Positions 50,421-58,294 of a DNA stretch of 64,000 nt are shown piece by piece. How positions within the stretch are numbered: the stretch's first letter is position 1; every line of letters begins with the position of its first letter. Made by a program: the position numbers and the translations under genes. The notes below the pieces were generated by a model. It was not told where the DNA came from. It saw nothing but the letters and a program-made list of their open reading frames with translations, and did no database searches. The stretch is from the NCBI GenBank assembly GCA_006384855.1, contig VCJN01003222.1, positions 496,001 through 560,000 on the forward strand. The letters are read 5' to 3'. The stretch is from Tetraselmis striata (taxonomy: Eukaryota; Chlorophyta; Chlorodendrophyceae; Chlorodendrales; Chlorodendraceae).

Positions 50421-53120
50421 ATGCCCCTCTTCGTGTTGCCCCGGCTCACGGCGTCCACGTACGCAAACGGCGTCTCCGTGTATCCGGGAGACAAGGTGGT
50501 ACCGATTCTTGTGGTATCGGACGGAAACGGCAAGGTCAGGATGGTCCGCGGCGACGCCGTGAGCGTGCGCGACGCGGCCCCCCCGGTGATCGCGGACTTT
50601 GCCATCGCCCAAGCCGCGGGCGGCTACACGCTCGCCCCCTCGTCGGGCACGGTCGTGGACGCGACGCGGGAGGCGGTGGTGTTGCACCACGTGGTGGCGG
50701 CGGCGGCTGACCTGTCCAGTGCGGATCTGTTGGCGCTGGTCGCGGACGGCGCCAATGCGGGCAAGTTCGGCACCGCCACCATCTCGTCCAACACTCCCGG
50801 CGCTGAGACGGCTCTGCCCGGGCTGAGCGGCCTGGCGACCGACCAGGTGTACGCCGGCGGCGCGTTCCGCGCCATCGCGGAGGGGGACGTCGTGCACAGC
50901 TACCTGATGGCGGTCAACCCTGCGAGCAACACCGACAACGACGGGGCGCTGGTGGCGATCACGACCGCGGCGGACGGCACGTTGTCGCTTGCAGACCGCA
51001 CGCCGCCGACCGGGCTCGAGTCGGTGGCGCTGCCCGACCCCGAGTCGCCGGGCTACTTCGAGGGCAGCGTCACGGGGACGTCGGCGATGCTCACGGGCCT
51101 GGACGCCATCGCGGACGGCGGCGACGGCGTCGCGAGCATCACGGTCACGTACGGCACGTCCGCGACGTTGTCGGACGAGAGCAACGCCGCGCTGGTTCTG
51201 ACCGGCGCGCAGGCGCCGCCGGGCACCTACAACATCTCGCCGCTGGAGCAGGCGACGACGTACCACGTGTGGGTGTCGGCGACCGACGGGATCAACGCGG
51301 CGGCGGCGGTCAAGGTGGGCACCGTGACCACGCTGGACACCACGGACCCGGTGATCGCGGGGTTCAATGTGTCGCAGGACCCGGTCGGCTACACGTTCTC
51401 GGCTACCGCGGGCACGGTGGCGGACAACGCCGCGGGCGACCTGCAGGCGTTCCTGGTGCTAGCCACGTCGCTGATGTCGACCGAGCAGCTGCGGGCGCTC
51501 GCGGGAGAGGCCGGCGCCGGCCTAGCCGAGGCGGGCGCGAGGAACCTGGCCCACGCGTACCCCGGCGGCGGCGTGGGGGCCCCCGTGTCCGGCCTGGGCC
51601 TGTCCGCGGCGACGTACCACGACGGGGACGGGTTTGTGCCCGTCACGGAGGCGTCGCCGCCGTTGTACGCGCACCTCCTGGTCCTGGACGGCAGCGCGAA
51701 CGCCAACAGCGCCGTCAACGCGGGGGGCGCGGTCGAGGTGGCGGACCGCACGCCTCCGACCGGGCTCGAGTCGGTGGCGCTGCCCGACCCCGGGTCGCCG
51801 GGCTACGTCGAGGGCAGCATCACGGGGACGTCGGCGGTGCTCACGGGCCTGGACGCCATCGCGGACGGCGGCGACGGCGTCGCGAGCATCACGGTCACGT
51901 ACGGCACGTCCGCGACGTTCGAGGACGAGGGCAACGCCGCCGTGGTTCTGACCGGCGCGCAGGCGCCGCCGGGCACCTACACCCTGTCGCCGCTCCAGGA
52001 CGCGACGACGTACCACGTGTGGGTGTCGGCGACCGACGGGACCAACGCCGCGGCGGCGGTCAAGGTGGGCACCGTCACCACGCTGGACCTGAGCGACATC
52101 TGGCTCTTCTACGGCGCGGGCTCGTCCACCGGGGAGCAGGCCATAAACAGCTTCCACTACAACGGCGCGGCGGGCGAGGGCGGGACGTACGTCCTCAACT
52201 ACGACCACGTGACGTTGTACAACGCCGACGCGAGCATCTCCAACGAGATCAGGGGCGTGCTCCCCGAAGACGGCTACGGATCCGCATCCGACACGGCGGT
52301 GGTCCAAGTGGGCAGCGGCGCCGTGTCGACGATGGACGCCGAGCTCGAATCGGGATTCGACCACCTGGGGTGGTATCTGGACACCGAACAGGACCCCCCC
52401 CTCCTCGCGTTCAGCGTCCGGATCCCGACCGCCCACTACCCCAAGATCCCGTCCGCCGGGTGGTCGTGGAACCAGGGCGCCGGGGAGGCGTCGTGGCTCG
52501 GAAGCTGGGTGATATACCGGAACGGCGTCCGGGTCAACCACACCGGGACGGACAAACCCACCGGCACCGAGCAGGCGTTCCGCGACATCGCGCCCCTCCG
52601 GCTCCTCCCCGCCCTCACCGCCAACGTCGACCAAGGGTACACCGTCAGCGCAACTTCGGTATCCAGCGAAAACTATCTTCCGTATTACGCTTTCAGCCGG
52701 ACGTTCGGATTCTACCGAGGGGGGTGGTCCTCGGAAGCGCGCGCATCGCCGCCTCATCACGTGACCATTCAGATGCCCTCGGCCGTGACCGCGTACGCCG
52801 TGCGCATATGGAACACACAGTCGTGGGAGGGTTTGAAGGTCCTGTCGTGCGACATCGAGGGCAGCAACGACGGCGCGAACTGGACGGTTCTGGCCTCGTT
52901 CGCGGACATGGAGTACACCGTCATTCCCCACGCGGACAAAGCCACAAGCGCCCTCTACCTGGCGGACTTCGACGGCGCCTACAACGAGGACCTGGAAGTC
53001 GACGCCTACGTTTTCCAAGGGCCCCTCGCCAACCCGGGCGCGTACACGCACTACAGGTACCTGGTGACCCAGCAAGAGAACAGCGCAAGGGTCACGACGA
53101 CGGAGATAGTGCTGCTGTGA
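50421..53120 (+). CDS. Adhesin-like protein with duplicated modules and C-terminal discoidin-like domain
   Basis: An 899-residue protein from the ATG at 50421. Two modules of about 250 residues are duplicated with a 750-bp offset: each contains DRTPPTGLESVALPDP, then TGLDAIADGGDGVASITV and ATTYHVWVSATDG, the last being fibronectin type III-like. The C-terminal 300 residues differ: GYTVSATSVSSENYLPYYAF, then VTIQMPSAVTAYAVRIWN and DIEGSNDGANWTVLASF followed by YTHYRYLVT. This is the layout of an F5/8 type C (discoidin) domain, which binds glycans or lipids. A surface or fibre protein that recognises host cell-surface sugar is a good reading. Confidence 0.75.
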   Translation: MPLFVLPRLTASTYANGVSVYPGDKVVPILVVSDGNGKVRMVRGDAVSVRDAAPPVIADFAIAQAAGGYTLAPSSGTVVDATREAVVLHHVVAAAADLSSADLLALVADGANAGKFGTATISSNTPGAETALPGLSGLATDQVYAGGAFRAIAEGDVVHSYLMAVNPASNTDNDGALVAITTAADGTLSLADRTPPTGLESVALPDPESPGYFEGSVTGTSAMLTGLDAIADGGDGVASITVTYGTSATLSDESNAALVLTGAQAPPGTYNISPLEQATTYHVWVSATDGINAAAAVKVGTVTTLDTTDPVIAGFNVSQDPVGYTFSATAGTVADNAAGDLQAFLVLATSLMSTEQLRALAGEAGAGLAEAGARNLAHAYPGGGVGAPVSGLGLSAATYHDGDGFVPVTEASPPLYAHLLVLDGSANANSAVNAGGAVEVADRTPPTGLESVALPDPGSPGYVEGSITGTSAVLTGLDAIADGGDGVASITVTYGTSATFEDEGNAAVVLTGAQAPPGTYTLSPLQDATTYHVWVSATDGTNAAAAVKVGTVTTLDLSDIWLFYGAGSSTGEQAINSFHYNGAAGEGGTYVLNYDHVTLYNADASISNEIRGVLPEDGYGSASDTAVVQVGSGAVSTMDAELESGFDHLGWYLDTEQDPPLLAFSVRIPTAHYPKIPSAGWSWNQGAGEASWLGSWVIYRNGVRVNHTGTDKPTGTEQAFRDIAPLRLLPALTANVDQGYTVSATSVSSENYLPYYAFSRTFGFYRGGWSSEARASPPHHVTIQMPSAVTAYAVRIWNTQSWEGLKVLSCDIEGSNDGANWTVLASFADMEYTVIPHADKATSALYLADFDGAYNEDLEVDAYVFQGPLANPGAYTHYRYLVTQQENSARVTTTEIVLL

Positions 53121-53198
53121 GGAGGAGAGCGCAACTACCCCGTCGACCCGCGTTCCCACAAATAATGTTTTGTTTTGCAGCGGGGAGGCGACCGGACC

Positions 53199-53256
53199 TC
53201 AGGTTGGCCTCCGGACGCGGCGGAGGCACACGTCCACTCGTCCCACGGACAGCCGG
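53199..53256 (-). pseudogene. Single ankyrin-repeat remnant
   Basis: On the minus strand this stretch reads GCPWDEWTCASAASGGQPEV, one nearly complete CPWD-type repeat, in no open reading frame of useful length. It abuts copy 2 of the dispersed repeat. It is best read as debris of an ankyrin gene like 1725-3272. Confidence 0.6.
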
Positions 53257-53257
53257 C

Positions 53258-53362
53258 GCCGCGCGCGGCGGCGAGAGACGCGACAAAGGCGAAAGGGTTC
53301 AGGGGCCCCCAAGGACACTACCAGGACTCCTGGTCGCCCCCAGGGCGAACGGGTCATTGCAA
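53258..53362 (+). repeat. Dispersed direct repeat, copy 2
   Basis: Second copy of the 105-bp segment found at 50108-50212, here in the gap after the adhesin gene and beside an ankyrin-repeat remnant. Confidence 0.7.
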
Positions 53363-53366
53363 TGCG

Positions 53367-54020
53367 TCAGCGGCGGTCTCGTGCCAACGACGTTCGGCAC
53401 GAGGCCTTCGGCCCCCCTTCCGCTGTGCACGTGACACGCCCCGGGCGCACTCGGCACGCGGTCCTGGTCCCGGTGGCCACGCACGTCCCCTGTCCCGCCC
53501 CGGTCCCTTTGGCCCCTGTGGCCCCTTTGGCCCCTGTGGCCCCTTTGGCCCCTTTGGCCCCTGTGGCCCCTGTGGCCCCTGTGCTTCCGTCCGGAGGCTT
53601 TGCCGCTTGCGGTTGCCGCTTGCGAGCCAAAGCCGGAGCCGAGGCCGGGAACACCGCCGGCCTCGCGTCCCGTATCCGGCCTAGCAACGCCTCCTTGCCC
53701 GGGTTTCCCGCGAGCGAGACCCCCAGCGCCCTCGCGGTCCGCTTCAGCTCCGCCGCCGAGGAGCTCGCGGACGCCCGCTGCACCGCCTTAAAAAATTCGC
53801 AGACCCTGGTCAGCGCATCGAACAGCCCGTCCAGCGCGGGCGAGTGCTTGTCCGCGCCCATGGCGATGACGTCGCAGATGTCGTCCGAGGCCGTCTGGTA
53901 GGCTGTCACGACACCGCGGTACTTGTCGAGGGCGCTGTCTAGGACGGCCGTCTTCTCGCCCAGCGCCTTGACTCGCCTCGCATACTCCACCATGGAAGAC
54001 GCCGCGCCCGTCGGGGCCAT
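53367..54020 (-). CDS. SAP-like plus collagen-like repeat protein
   Basis: A 217-residue protein from the ATG at 54020. The N-terminal 90 residues are helical (EYARRVKALGEKTAVLDSAL, LFDALTRVCEFFKAVQRA). Residues about 88-120, AAELKRTARALGVSLAGNPG then EALLGRIRDA, look like a SAP motif, used to bind DNA. Residues about 143-175 are Gly-x-Y triplets (GATGATGAKGAKGATGAKG), a short collagen-like run; its DNA is a GGCCCCTGTGGCCCC-type repeat at 53505-53585. A Cys-containing basic tail follows. Virus collagen-like segments often occur on particle surfaces, while SAP suggests DNA binding, so the job is unclear. Its start follows the upstream gene's stop by 5 bases. Confidence 0.6.
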   Translation of the reverse strand: MAPTGAASSMVEYARRVKALGEKTAVLDSALDKYRGVVTAYQTASDDICDVIAMGADKHSPALDGLFDALTRVCEFFKAVQRASASSSAAELKRTARALGVSLAGNPGKEALLGRIRDARPAVFPASAPALARKRQPQAAKPPDGSTGATGATGAKGAKGATGAKGATGAKGTGAGQGTCVATGTRTACRVRPGRVTCTAEGGPKASCRTSLARDRR

Positions 54021-54025
54021 GGCGA

Positions 54026-54667
54026 CTAGTCTTGACCATCCGGGAGGATTTTCATGCCCGCGAGCAGGGCGGTCACCGCCGCGTCCGCCGCCTCGGCCTC
54101 CCGGGCCTTCCGCGCGAACTTGGCCTCCAGGCGCCTCTCCATCTCCTCGATCTTGCCGTTGGTACCGACCATGGCAGTGACGTACGCCACCATGCTGTTC
54201 GGGGACCTATCCCCGCGGGGGGTGCGCCCCGGGGGGGGCTCGCCCGCGTGGGCGGGGCGACCGGGGGCCGGCGCGGGCTGGGGCGTCGGCGGCTGCGGCG
54301 GCTGCGGCGGCGGCGCCATCTCGGCCCTCGGCACGGGGCGGACGTCCCAGAACGTCGTCGGCTCGGACACTGGGCGGCGTTTGACCGCCGCGGACGTCTC
54401 CGACGCCTCGTCCGCGGGCACGGATCCGGACGAGGTATCGGCGATGTTCTCAATGCGCGCCCGCAGGGCGCTCACGATGTTCGCCACGGTGCACTCGTCG
54501 GACACGCCCAGGACATCGAGCCGCTCACACAGCTTCAGGAGGTGCTTCTTGGTGGAGAAGTCCGGTACTCCGAGGTACGCCGCGCAGTCCTGGCTTCGGA
54601 GCTCGCTGGGATTGTCGTGCCCGAGCAGTGCGCACGCGCGCCTCTGGTACGCCGCGGTGAACGCCAT
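54026..54667 (-). CDS. Unrecognised protein with helical ends and Pro-rich middle
   Basis: A 213-residue protein from the ATG at 54667. Residues 1-75 are helical with a possible SAP-like or small DNA-binding character (SELRSQDCAAYLGVPDFSTK, LLKLCERLDVLGVSDEC). Residues about 115-150 are Pro-rich. Residues about 165-205 form a probable coiled coil (KIEEMERRLEAKFARKAREA). It sits just upstream of the SAP/collagen-like gene on the same strand with a 5-base gap, so the two are probably co-expressed and may interact. Confidence 0.55.
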   Translation of the reverse strand: MAFTAAYQRRACALLGHDNPSELRSQDCAAYLGVPDFSTKKHLLKLCERLDVLGVSDECTVANIVSALRARIENIADTSSGSVPADEASETSAAVKRRPVSEPTTFWDVRPVPRAEMAPPPQPPQPPTPQPAPAPGRPAHAGEPPPGRTPRGDRSPNSMVAYVTAMVGTNGKIEEMERRLEAKFARKAREAEAADAAVTALLAGMKILPDGQD

Positions 54668-54747
54668 GGTCGGGGCTTGCCAAATGATCGGGTCGTCCGG
54701 TTATCAGTTGCCCGACTCCCGGCCTTGCCGGTTTCAATAAAAGCGCT

Positions 54748-54780
54748 CCATCCATCCATCCAGCCAGCCAGCCAGCCAGA
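54748..54780. repeat. CCAT/CCAG tetranucleotide microsatellite
   Basis: Runs of CCAT then CCAG repeats (CCATCCATCCATCCAGCCAG and more) lie in the divergent gap before the cyclin gene, next to AATAAAA at 54735. Confidence 0.7.
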
Positions 54781-54849
54781 CCGCACAAATTCGAATCACC
54801 CACGCCCCCGAGGGACCACAATAGAGCGGTCGCCCCCAGCCTCGGAGCC

Positions 54850-55266
54850 ATGAGCCCCCCCCTCACTTCCGTGCACGCAAGGAACACGGCCAAGCTCGTG
54901 GGGTGGATACGCGAGCTGCTGCAGGAGGAGGTGTGGAGCACCAGCGCCGGGGCCTTCGTGACGTCCGACCCCGACCTCATCTTCCCGGTGGCGAGCATAC
55001 TGGACCGGTACTTCGAGGTCCACGAGTGGTCCAACGACGACGCTCAGCTCGTGGGCGTGTCCGCCTACCGGCTGGTCGTGTGCTACGTGGAGTCCGTCGT
55101 GTTCACGAACGCAGACATCGCCGGCCTGTGCGACAACGCGTTCACCGCCACGCAGGCGCGCGAGTACATGTTCAAGGTGTGGCAGACGTGCGGACGGGAC
55201 CGGGACGACGCGTACAACGTCCACCATCACGTGCTCGAGTACCGCGCGATGCTAGAAGCGGCGTAG
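54850..55266 (+). CDS. Cyclin-box protein
   Basis: A 138-residue protein from the ATG at 54850. VHARNTAKLVGWIRELLQEE, then IFPVASILDRYFEVHEWSND, DDAQLVGVSAYRLVVCYVES and FTNADIAGLCDNAFTATQAR followed by YMFKVWQ reproduce the cyclin N-terminal box: R-x-x-L-V-x-W, the hydrophobic V-x-x-L-D-R-F/Y, L-Q-L-V-G-V-x-x-x-x-x-A-x-K-Y-E-E-like, then the helix before M-E/x-x-x-L. A cyclin box alone can bind and activate a CDK. Viruses use cyclins to force or hold the host cell cycle, for example to raise nucleotide supply. The short length means only the N-terminal cyclin fold is present. Confidence 0.75.
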   Translation: MSPPLTSVHARNTAKLVGWIRELLQEEVWSTSAGAFVTSDPDLIFPVASILDRYFEVHEWSNDDAQLVGVSAYRLVVCYVESVVFTNADIAGLCDNAFTATQAREYMFKVWQTCGRDRDDAYNVHHHVLEYRAMLEAA

Positions 55267-55514
55267 CATAGAAAAGGGGAATGCGCCGCGTCCGGAAATC
55301 CTCGCCGGGGACACGTGCTCGCATGCTCCGGCCCCCCTCGATAATGTAATATATTGTTCAGACACCGACGCATGTGCATGTGCGACACATATTCGCACGC
55401 GCGCGGACCCCGTCTTTTTTTGTGCGTCGTGCCCCAAGCACGAGCGGTGGCACCGCCACCACGCGGTGATGCACGCGGTGTGCTCGGGTGGGTCCGTGGC
55501 GTTCGACATGGCCG

Positions 55515-55913
55515 TCAGAGCCGCCTCGACTCCGCGGTAACATCGTCCAATGCGTCTGCGCGCCAGTGGGTCACGCGCGGGCCGCCCGACGTGCGCGTCA
55601 GCCTCAGCCCCCACAGCATGACCTCCGCCTCGCGCTCGGCCCCCGCGCGCTCTTGCGGCAGCAGCCCCGCGTCCTCCCGGACCATGGCCGCGACGTCCAC
55701 CCCGCGGACGGCTCGCCCTCGCCCGCGCTTGTCCCGCGCGAAGTGCACCGCGTGGACGCGTCCGGGCTTCCGCCAGTCGGCGAACTCCTTTGCGACGGCT
55801 AGGCTGCGCGTGAAGCTCAGGGGGCATGTCAGGTCCTCGCGCTCCGGTCGCGCGCCGCGGGCCTCCGGCGCGTTCCAGATATCGTTCCCCGCCTTGACCC
55901 CGCGGTAGAGCAC
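55515..55913 (-). pseudogene. ADP-ribosyltransferase-like reading frame, incomplete relic
   Basis: The frame has the R-S-E pattern of Arg-type mono-ADP-ribosyltransferases: LYRGV, then PLSFTRSLAVAKEFA, then AEREAEVMLW. It lacks a normal start and its upstream side abuts a transposon end at 55965-56044, so it looks broken. Family: eukaryote-type or toxin-type ADP-ribosyltransferase. Age seems moderate, because the motif set is still readable. Confidence 0.5.
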
Positions 55914-55964
55914 GGGGGTCTGTTTCGGCGAGAACAGGTCCCCCGCCGGGAGGGAGTCCCTCTC

Positions 55965-56044
55965 GACTGCTGCGCAGAATAGGCGCCCCTGTGCCAGCGT
56001 CCTTTGCCAAAAAGTGGTGTGCAGGTTTTAGATGGCAAAAAGTG
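55965..56044. mobile_element. Solitary right end of the mariner-like element
   Basis: The 80 bp from ACTGCTGCGCAGAATAGG to GGCAAAAAGTG, followed by TA, are nearly identical to the right ends at 58655-58728 and, in the last 60 bp, 24242-24300. I see no matching left end upstream, so this is a remnant of a partly deleted copy. Confidence 0.75.
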
Positions 56045-56059
56045 TACACAGGAAAAAGA

Positions 56060-56239
56060 ATGTCGGATCCGCCCGCCTCGCGGTACGAGTCCATGAGCAG
56101 GGAGGACCTCATCCGCGAGCTAGAGGAGAAAGACGCGGCCCTTTTCGCGCGCGCGATAACCGGCTGGTTGCGAGCTTCTGTGCACGGCCCTTGCCGAAGG
56201 GAGCGCGTGTCCCGTCGGCGTTCTCCGTACGGCTATTGA
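56060..56239 (+). CDS. Small unrecognised protein, 59 residues
   Basis: Starts MSDPPASRYESMSREDLIRE and continues LEEKDAALFARAITGWL, a single probable helix or coiled coil, then a basic Cys/Arg tail. It begins 15 bases past the transposon end, so its upstream region may have been replaced. Weak call. Confidence 0.3.
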   Translation: MSDPPASRYESMSREDLIRELEEKDAALFARAITGWLRASVHGPCRRERVSRRRSPYGY

Positions 56240-56439
56240 TTTTTCGCCGGGGCGCGAGCTCGGCGGCCTTCGAACGCGAGCAGCACCAGGAGCGCGGCGA
56301 GCGCGGTGAGCAGCGTACCGGTGGCGATCTGGAGGGGCTCCGGTGCGCCCCGAAAGGCCAGCGTCGCGCACGTCAGGATGGGCACGGTGCTCACGAGCAT
56401 GGGATCGAACCAGGGGTACGCGTCCGAGGGGGCGACCAT
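56233..56439 (-). CDS. Small two-segment membrane protein
   Basis: About 68 residues from the ATG at 56439: MVAPSDAYPWFDPMLVSTVP, with hydrophobic segments at about 13-28 and 36-54 (ATGTLLTALAALLVLLAF), then a basic tail. Its 5' end and upstream region (56414-56484) are duplicated at 57038-57110, where the coding part is not continued. Confidence 0.5.
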   Translation of the reverse strand: MVAPSDAYPWFDPMLVSTVPILTCATLAFRGAPEPLQIATGTLLTALAALLVLLAFEGRRARAPAKNQ

Positions 56440-56484
56440 ACTGTGGACGTCCGGTTTTCCGACGTGCGGCCGGGACGCGCGCGC
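56414..56484. repeat. Duplicated promoter-like segment, copy 1
   Basis: GGTACGCGTCCGAGGGGGCG then ACCATACT and ACGTGCGGCCGGGACGCGCG. It recurs at 57038-57110 in the same orientation with a few small differences. It covers the start and upstream region of the small membrane protein gene. Confidence 0.75.
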
Positions 56485-56571
56485 GCAACAGTTTCGTCTC
56501 AACAGCGTGCCCCTTCCGCATCCATCCTCCACCCCCCCAGAAACGCCTCAGCCAGCTCAGCTCAGCTCAGC

Positions 56572-56943
56572 TCAGCCCAGCCCAGCGATGGCCGCCTTGG
56601 TCGTCCCGAGGTGCTCCTCCAGCAGTTGCATAAAATCCACGACCGAGTCAACTTCTGTAACGCATACGCCGCGTTCTATTGCTGGCCTGATATGTTCATG
56701 CGGGCAAACCACGTGATCGATCAGAGCCCACATGCTACAAGTTATTTTTGAAATATCGTCCACGAGGAGGACCACAACATTGTCAAGCCAACGCGTATGG
56801 TGTAGAACTTGCCACCCAACAACAGTTAGTTGGTCAGCATGCAGTACAACAACAGAATCTCTGGGGCAAGCACGAGGAGGTTCCACACAGACGTTTTCAC
56901 GGATTGAAAGGCCGGTGACCATAGTGACACCAACTTTGAACAT
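56572..56943 (-). CDS. Unrecognised 123-residue protein of lower GC
   Basis: From the ATG at 56943. Strand-helix alternation (RDSVVVLHADQLTVVGWQVL, WLDNVVVLLVDDISKITCSM) and VDSVVDFMQLLEEHLGTTKA suggest an alpha/beta fold. The DNA is less GC-rich than the surroundings, which hints at separate origin. An AGCTC microsatellite lies at its 3' side (56555-56580). No family is recognised. Confidence 0.5.
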   Translation of the reverse strand: MFKVGVTMVTGLSIRENVCVEPPRACPRDSVVVLHADQLTVVGWQVLHHTRWLDNVVVLLVDDISKITCSMWALIDHVVCPHEHIRPAIERGVCVTEVDSVVDFMQLLEEHLGTTKAAIAGLG

Positions 56944-57037
56944 TTAAACTCTCAAGTTTTATTTGTAGTTCCCACAAAAAATGCAACACCTATGAACGAC
57001 ATTCAGCAGCGGTCACCTTGAGTTGCCGCGGTACCAT

Positions 57038-57110
57038 GGTACGCGTCCGAGGGGGCGACCATACTTGTGGCGACGTCCGGTATTGCGACGTGCGGCCGGG
57101 ACGCGCGCGC
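57038..57110. repeat. Duplicated promoter-like segment, copy 2
   Basis: Second copy of the segment at 56414-56484, here in the 230-base gap before the F-box/LRR gene. No other gene is seen in that gap. Confidence 0.7.
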
Positions 57111-57175
57111 CCACCCCCAAAAAATGATAAAAGCACGGTCCCCCCCGACGCAGCCACCCAGACCCGCCGGCAGCC

Positions 57176-58249
57176 ATGGCCGCGCTTCCCGACATCGTCA
57201 CCGACTGCATCGCGGCGCTGTCCGGCGCAAGCGCGAGGCTGGGGCTGCTGTCCGCGTCCAAGGCGTGGAACACCTCCGTGAAGAGGACGGCCTCGAGCGC
57301 CGTGCGGGGCATCGTGCGCGATGAGATCCTGCAGTACCGCGACGGGCATTGGTTGCAGTGGCTGGAGCACTGGCTGCTGTGCGAGAACGGGGCGCCGTCC
57401 GGCCCCCCGATCCCCCTGGCCCGCGCCCTGCCGGAGCCCAGCATGTTCGCCAACATCCGCAGGCTGTCCCTGTGTTGCACGGACGAGGGGTGCCTCGTCA
57501 CCCCGCGCGACGCCGCGCTGATGCCCCTCCTCGAGGAGGTCCAGCTGTACTCGTGCAACGGGGGGCAGGCGGCCGCGTTCGACGCGTGCCGCGGACTGAA
57601 GACCCTGGTGCTGGCGCACGTCTGGGACTACGACCTGTCCCCCCGCGAGGGGCTGGAGGTGCTGTCGCTGAACGGCTGCCACGGCGTGTCCAAGTTTGAC
57701 TTTCGGGCGCTGTACCCCGGCCTCCGCAAGCTGTACATCGGCGACTGCGTCCAGCTCGGCGGCAGTACGGTCGTCGTTCCGGAGACCGTGGTCGACTTTC
57801 GGATGATGGAATACGGCATGTACGTGTCGGCGACCGGGTTCGGAGGCGGCCTCACGCACCTGGACATCGGCAACTGCCGCGACACCGCGCTGAGCTGGTT
57901 CGAGGGCGTCCCCCTGGGCGGCCTGGAGTTTCTGCGGCTCAACCTCGCGCTCGAGCCCGCCCTCCTCCCGCAGATGCCTCGCCTGAGGGTGCTGCGCGTC
58001 CTGAGGCCGTCGAGCGTCGCGTCGACGCTGGACAAGGCCCCCGGGCTGAGAGAGCTCCACGCGGAGGACAGCGTCCTGCTGCCGTCGTTCTTCGCGCGGC
58101 TTTCGGAGAGCGTCCGGACCGTGACCTTCAAGGAGGTGTCCCACGTTTCCGTGCCCAGACTGGAGGTCCCCGGGTGGGAGCACGTCGGCGCGGTGATGAC
58201 GTCGTCCGTGACGTGCGAGCGCGAGTACCGGCGTCGCCCGCAGGGTTGA
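57176..58249 (+). CDS. F-box protein with leucine-rich-repeat-like region
   Basis: A 357-residue protein from the ATG at 57176. MAALPDIVTDCIAALSGASA then LGLLSASKAWNTSVKR is an F-box-like N-terminus. From about 90 onward come irregular leucine-rich repeats of about 22-24 residues: ANIRRLSLCCTDEGCLV, LEEVQLYSCNGGQ, LKTLVLAHVWDYDL, LEVLSLNGCHGVSKFD, LRKLYIGDCVQLGG, LTHLDIGNCRDTAL. The F-box plus LRR layout is that of SCF ubiquitin-ligase adaptors (Skp2-like). It would present a host or viral target for degradation. It is the second F-box gene here. Confidence 0.75.
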   Translation: MAALPDIVTDCIAALSGASARLGLLSASKAWNTSVKRTASSAVRGIVRDEILQYRDGHWLQWLEHWLLCENGAPSGPPIPLARALPEPSMFANIRRLSLCCTDEGCLVTPRDAALMPLLEEVQLYSCNGGQAAAFDACRGLKTLVLAHVWDYDLSPREGLEVLSLNGCHGVSKFDFRALYPGLRKLYIGDCVQLGGSTVVVPETVVDFRMMEYGMYVSATGFGGGLTHLDIGNCRDTALSWFEGVPLGGLEFLRLNLALEPALLPQMPRLRVLRVLRPSSVASTLDKAPGLRELHAEDSVLLPSFFARLSESVRTVTFKEVSHVSVPRLEVPGWEHVGAVMTSSVTCEREYRRRPQG

Positions 58250-58294
58250 GGCGCCCGCCCCGCGTCGGTCGCCGCCGTTTTTTTAACCTGGATA

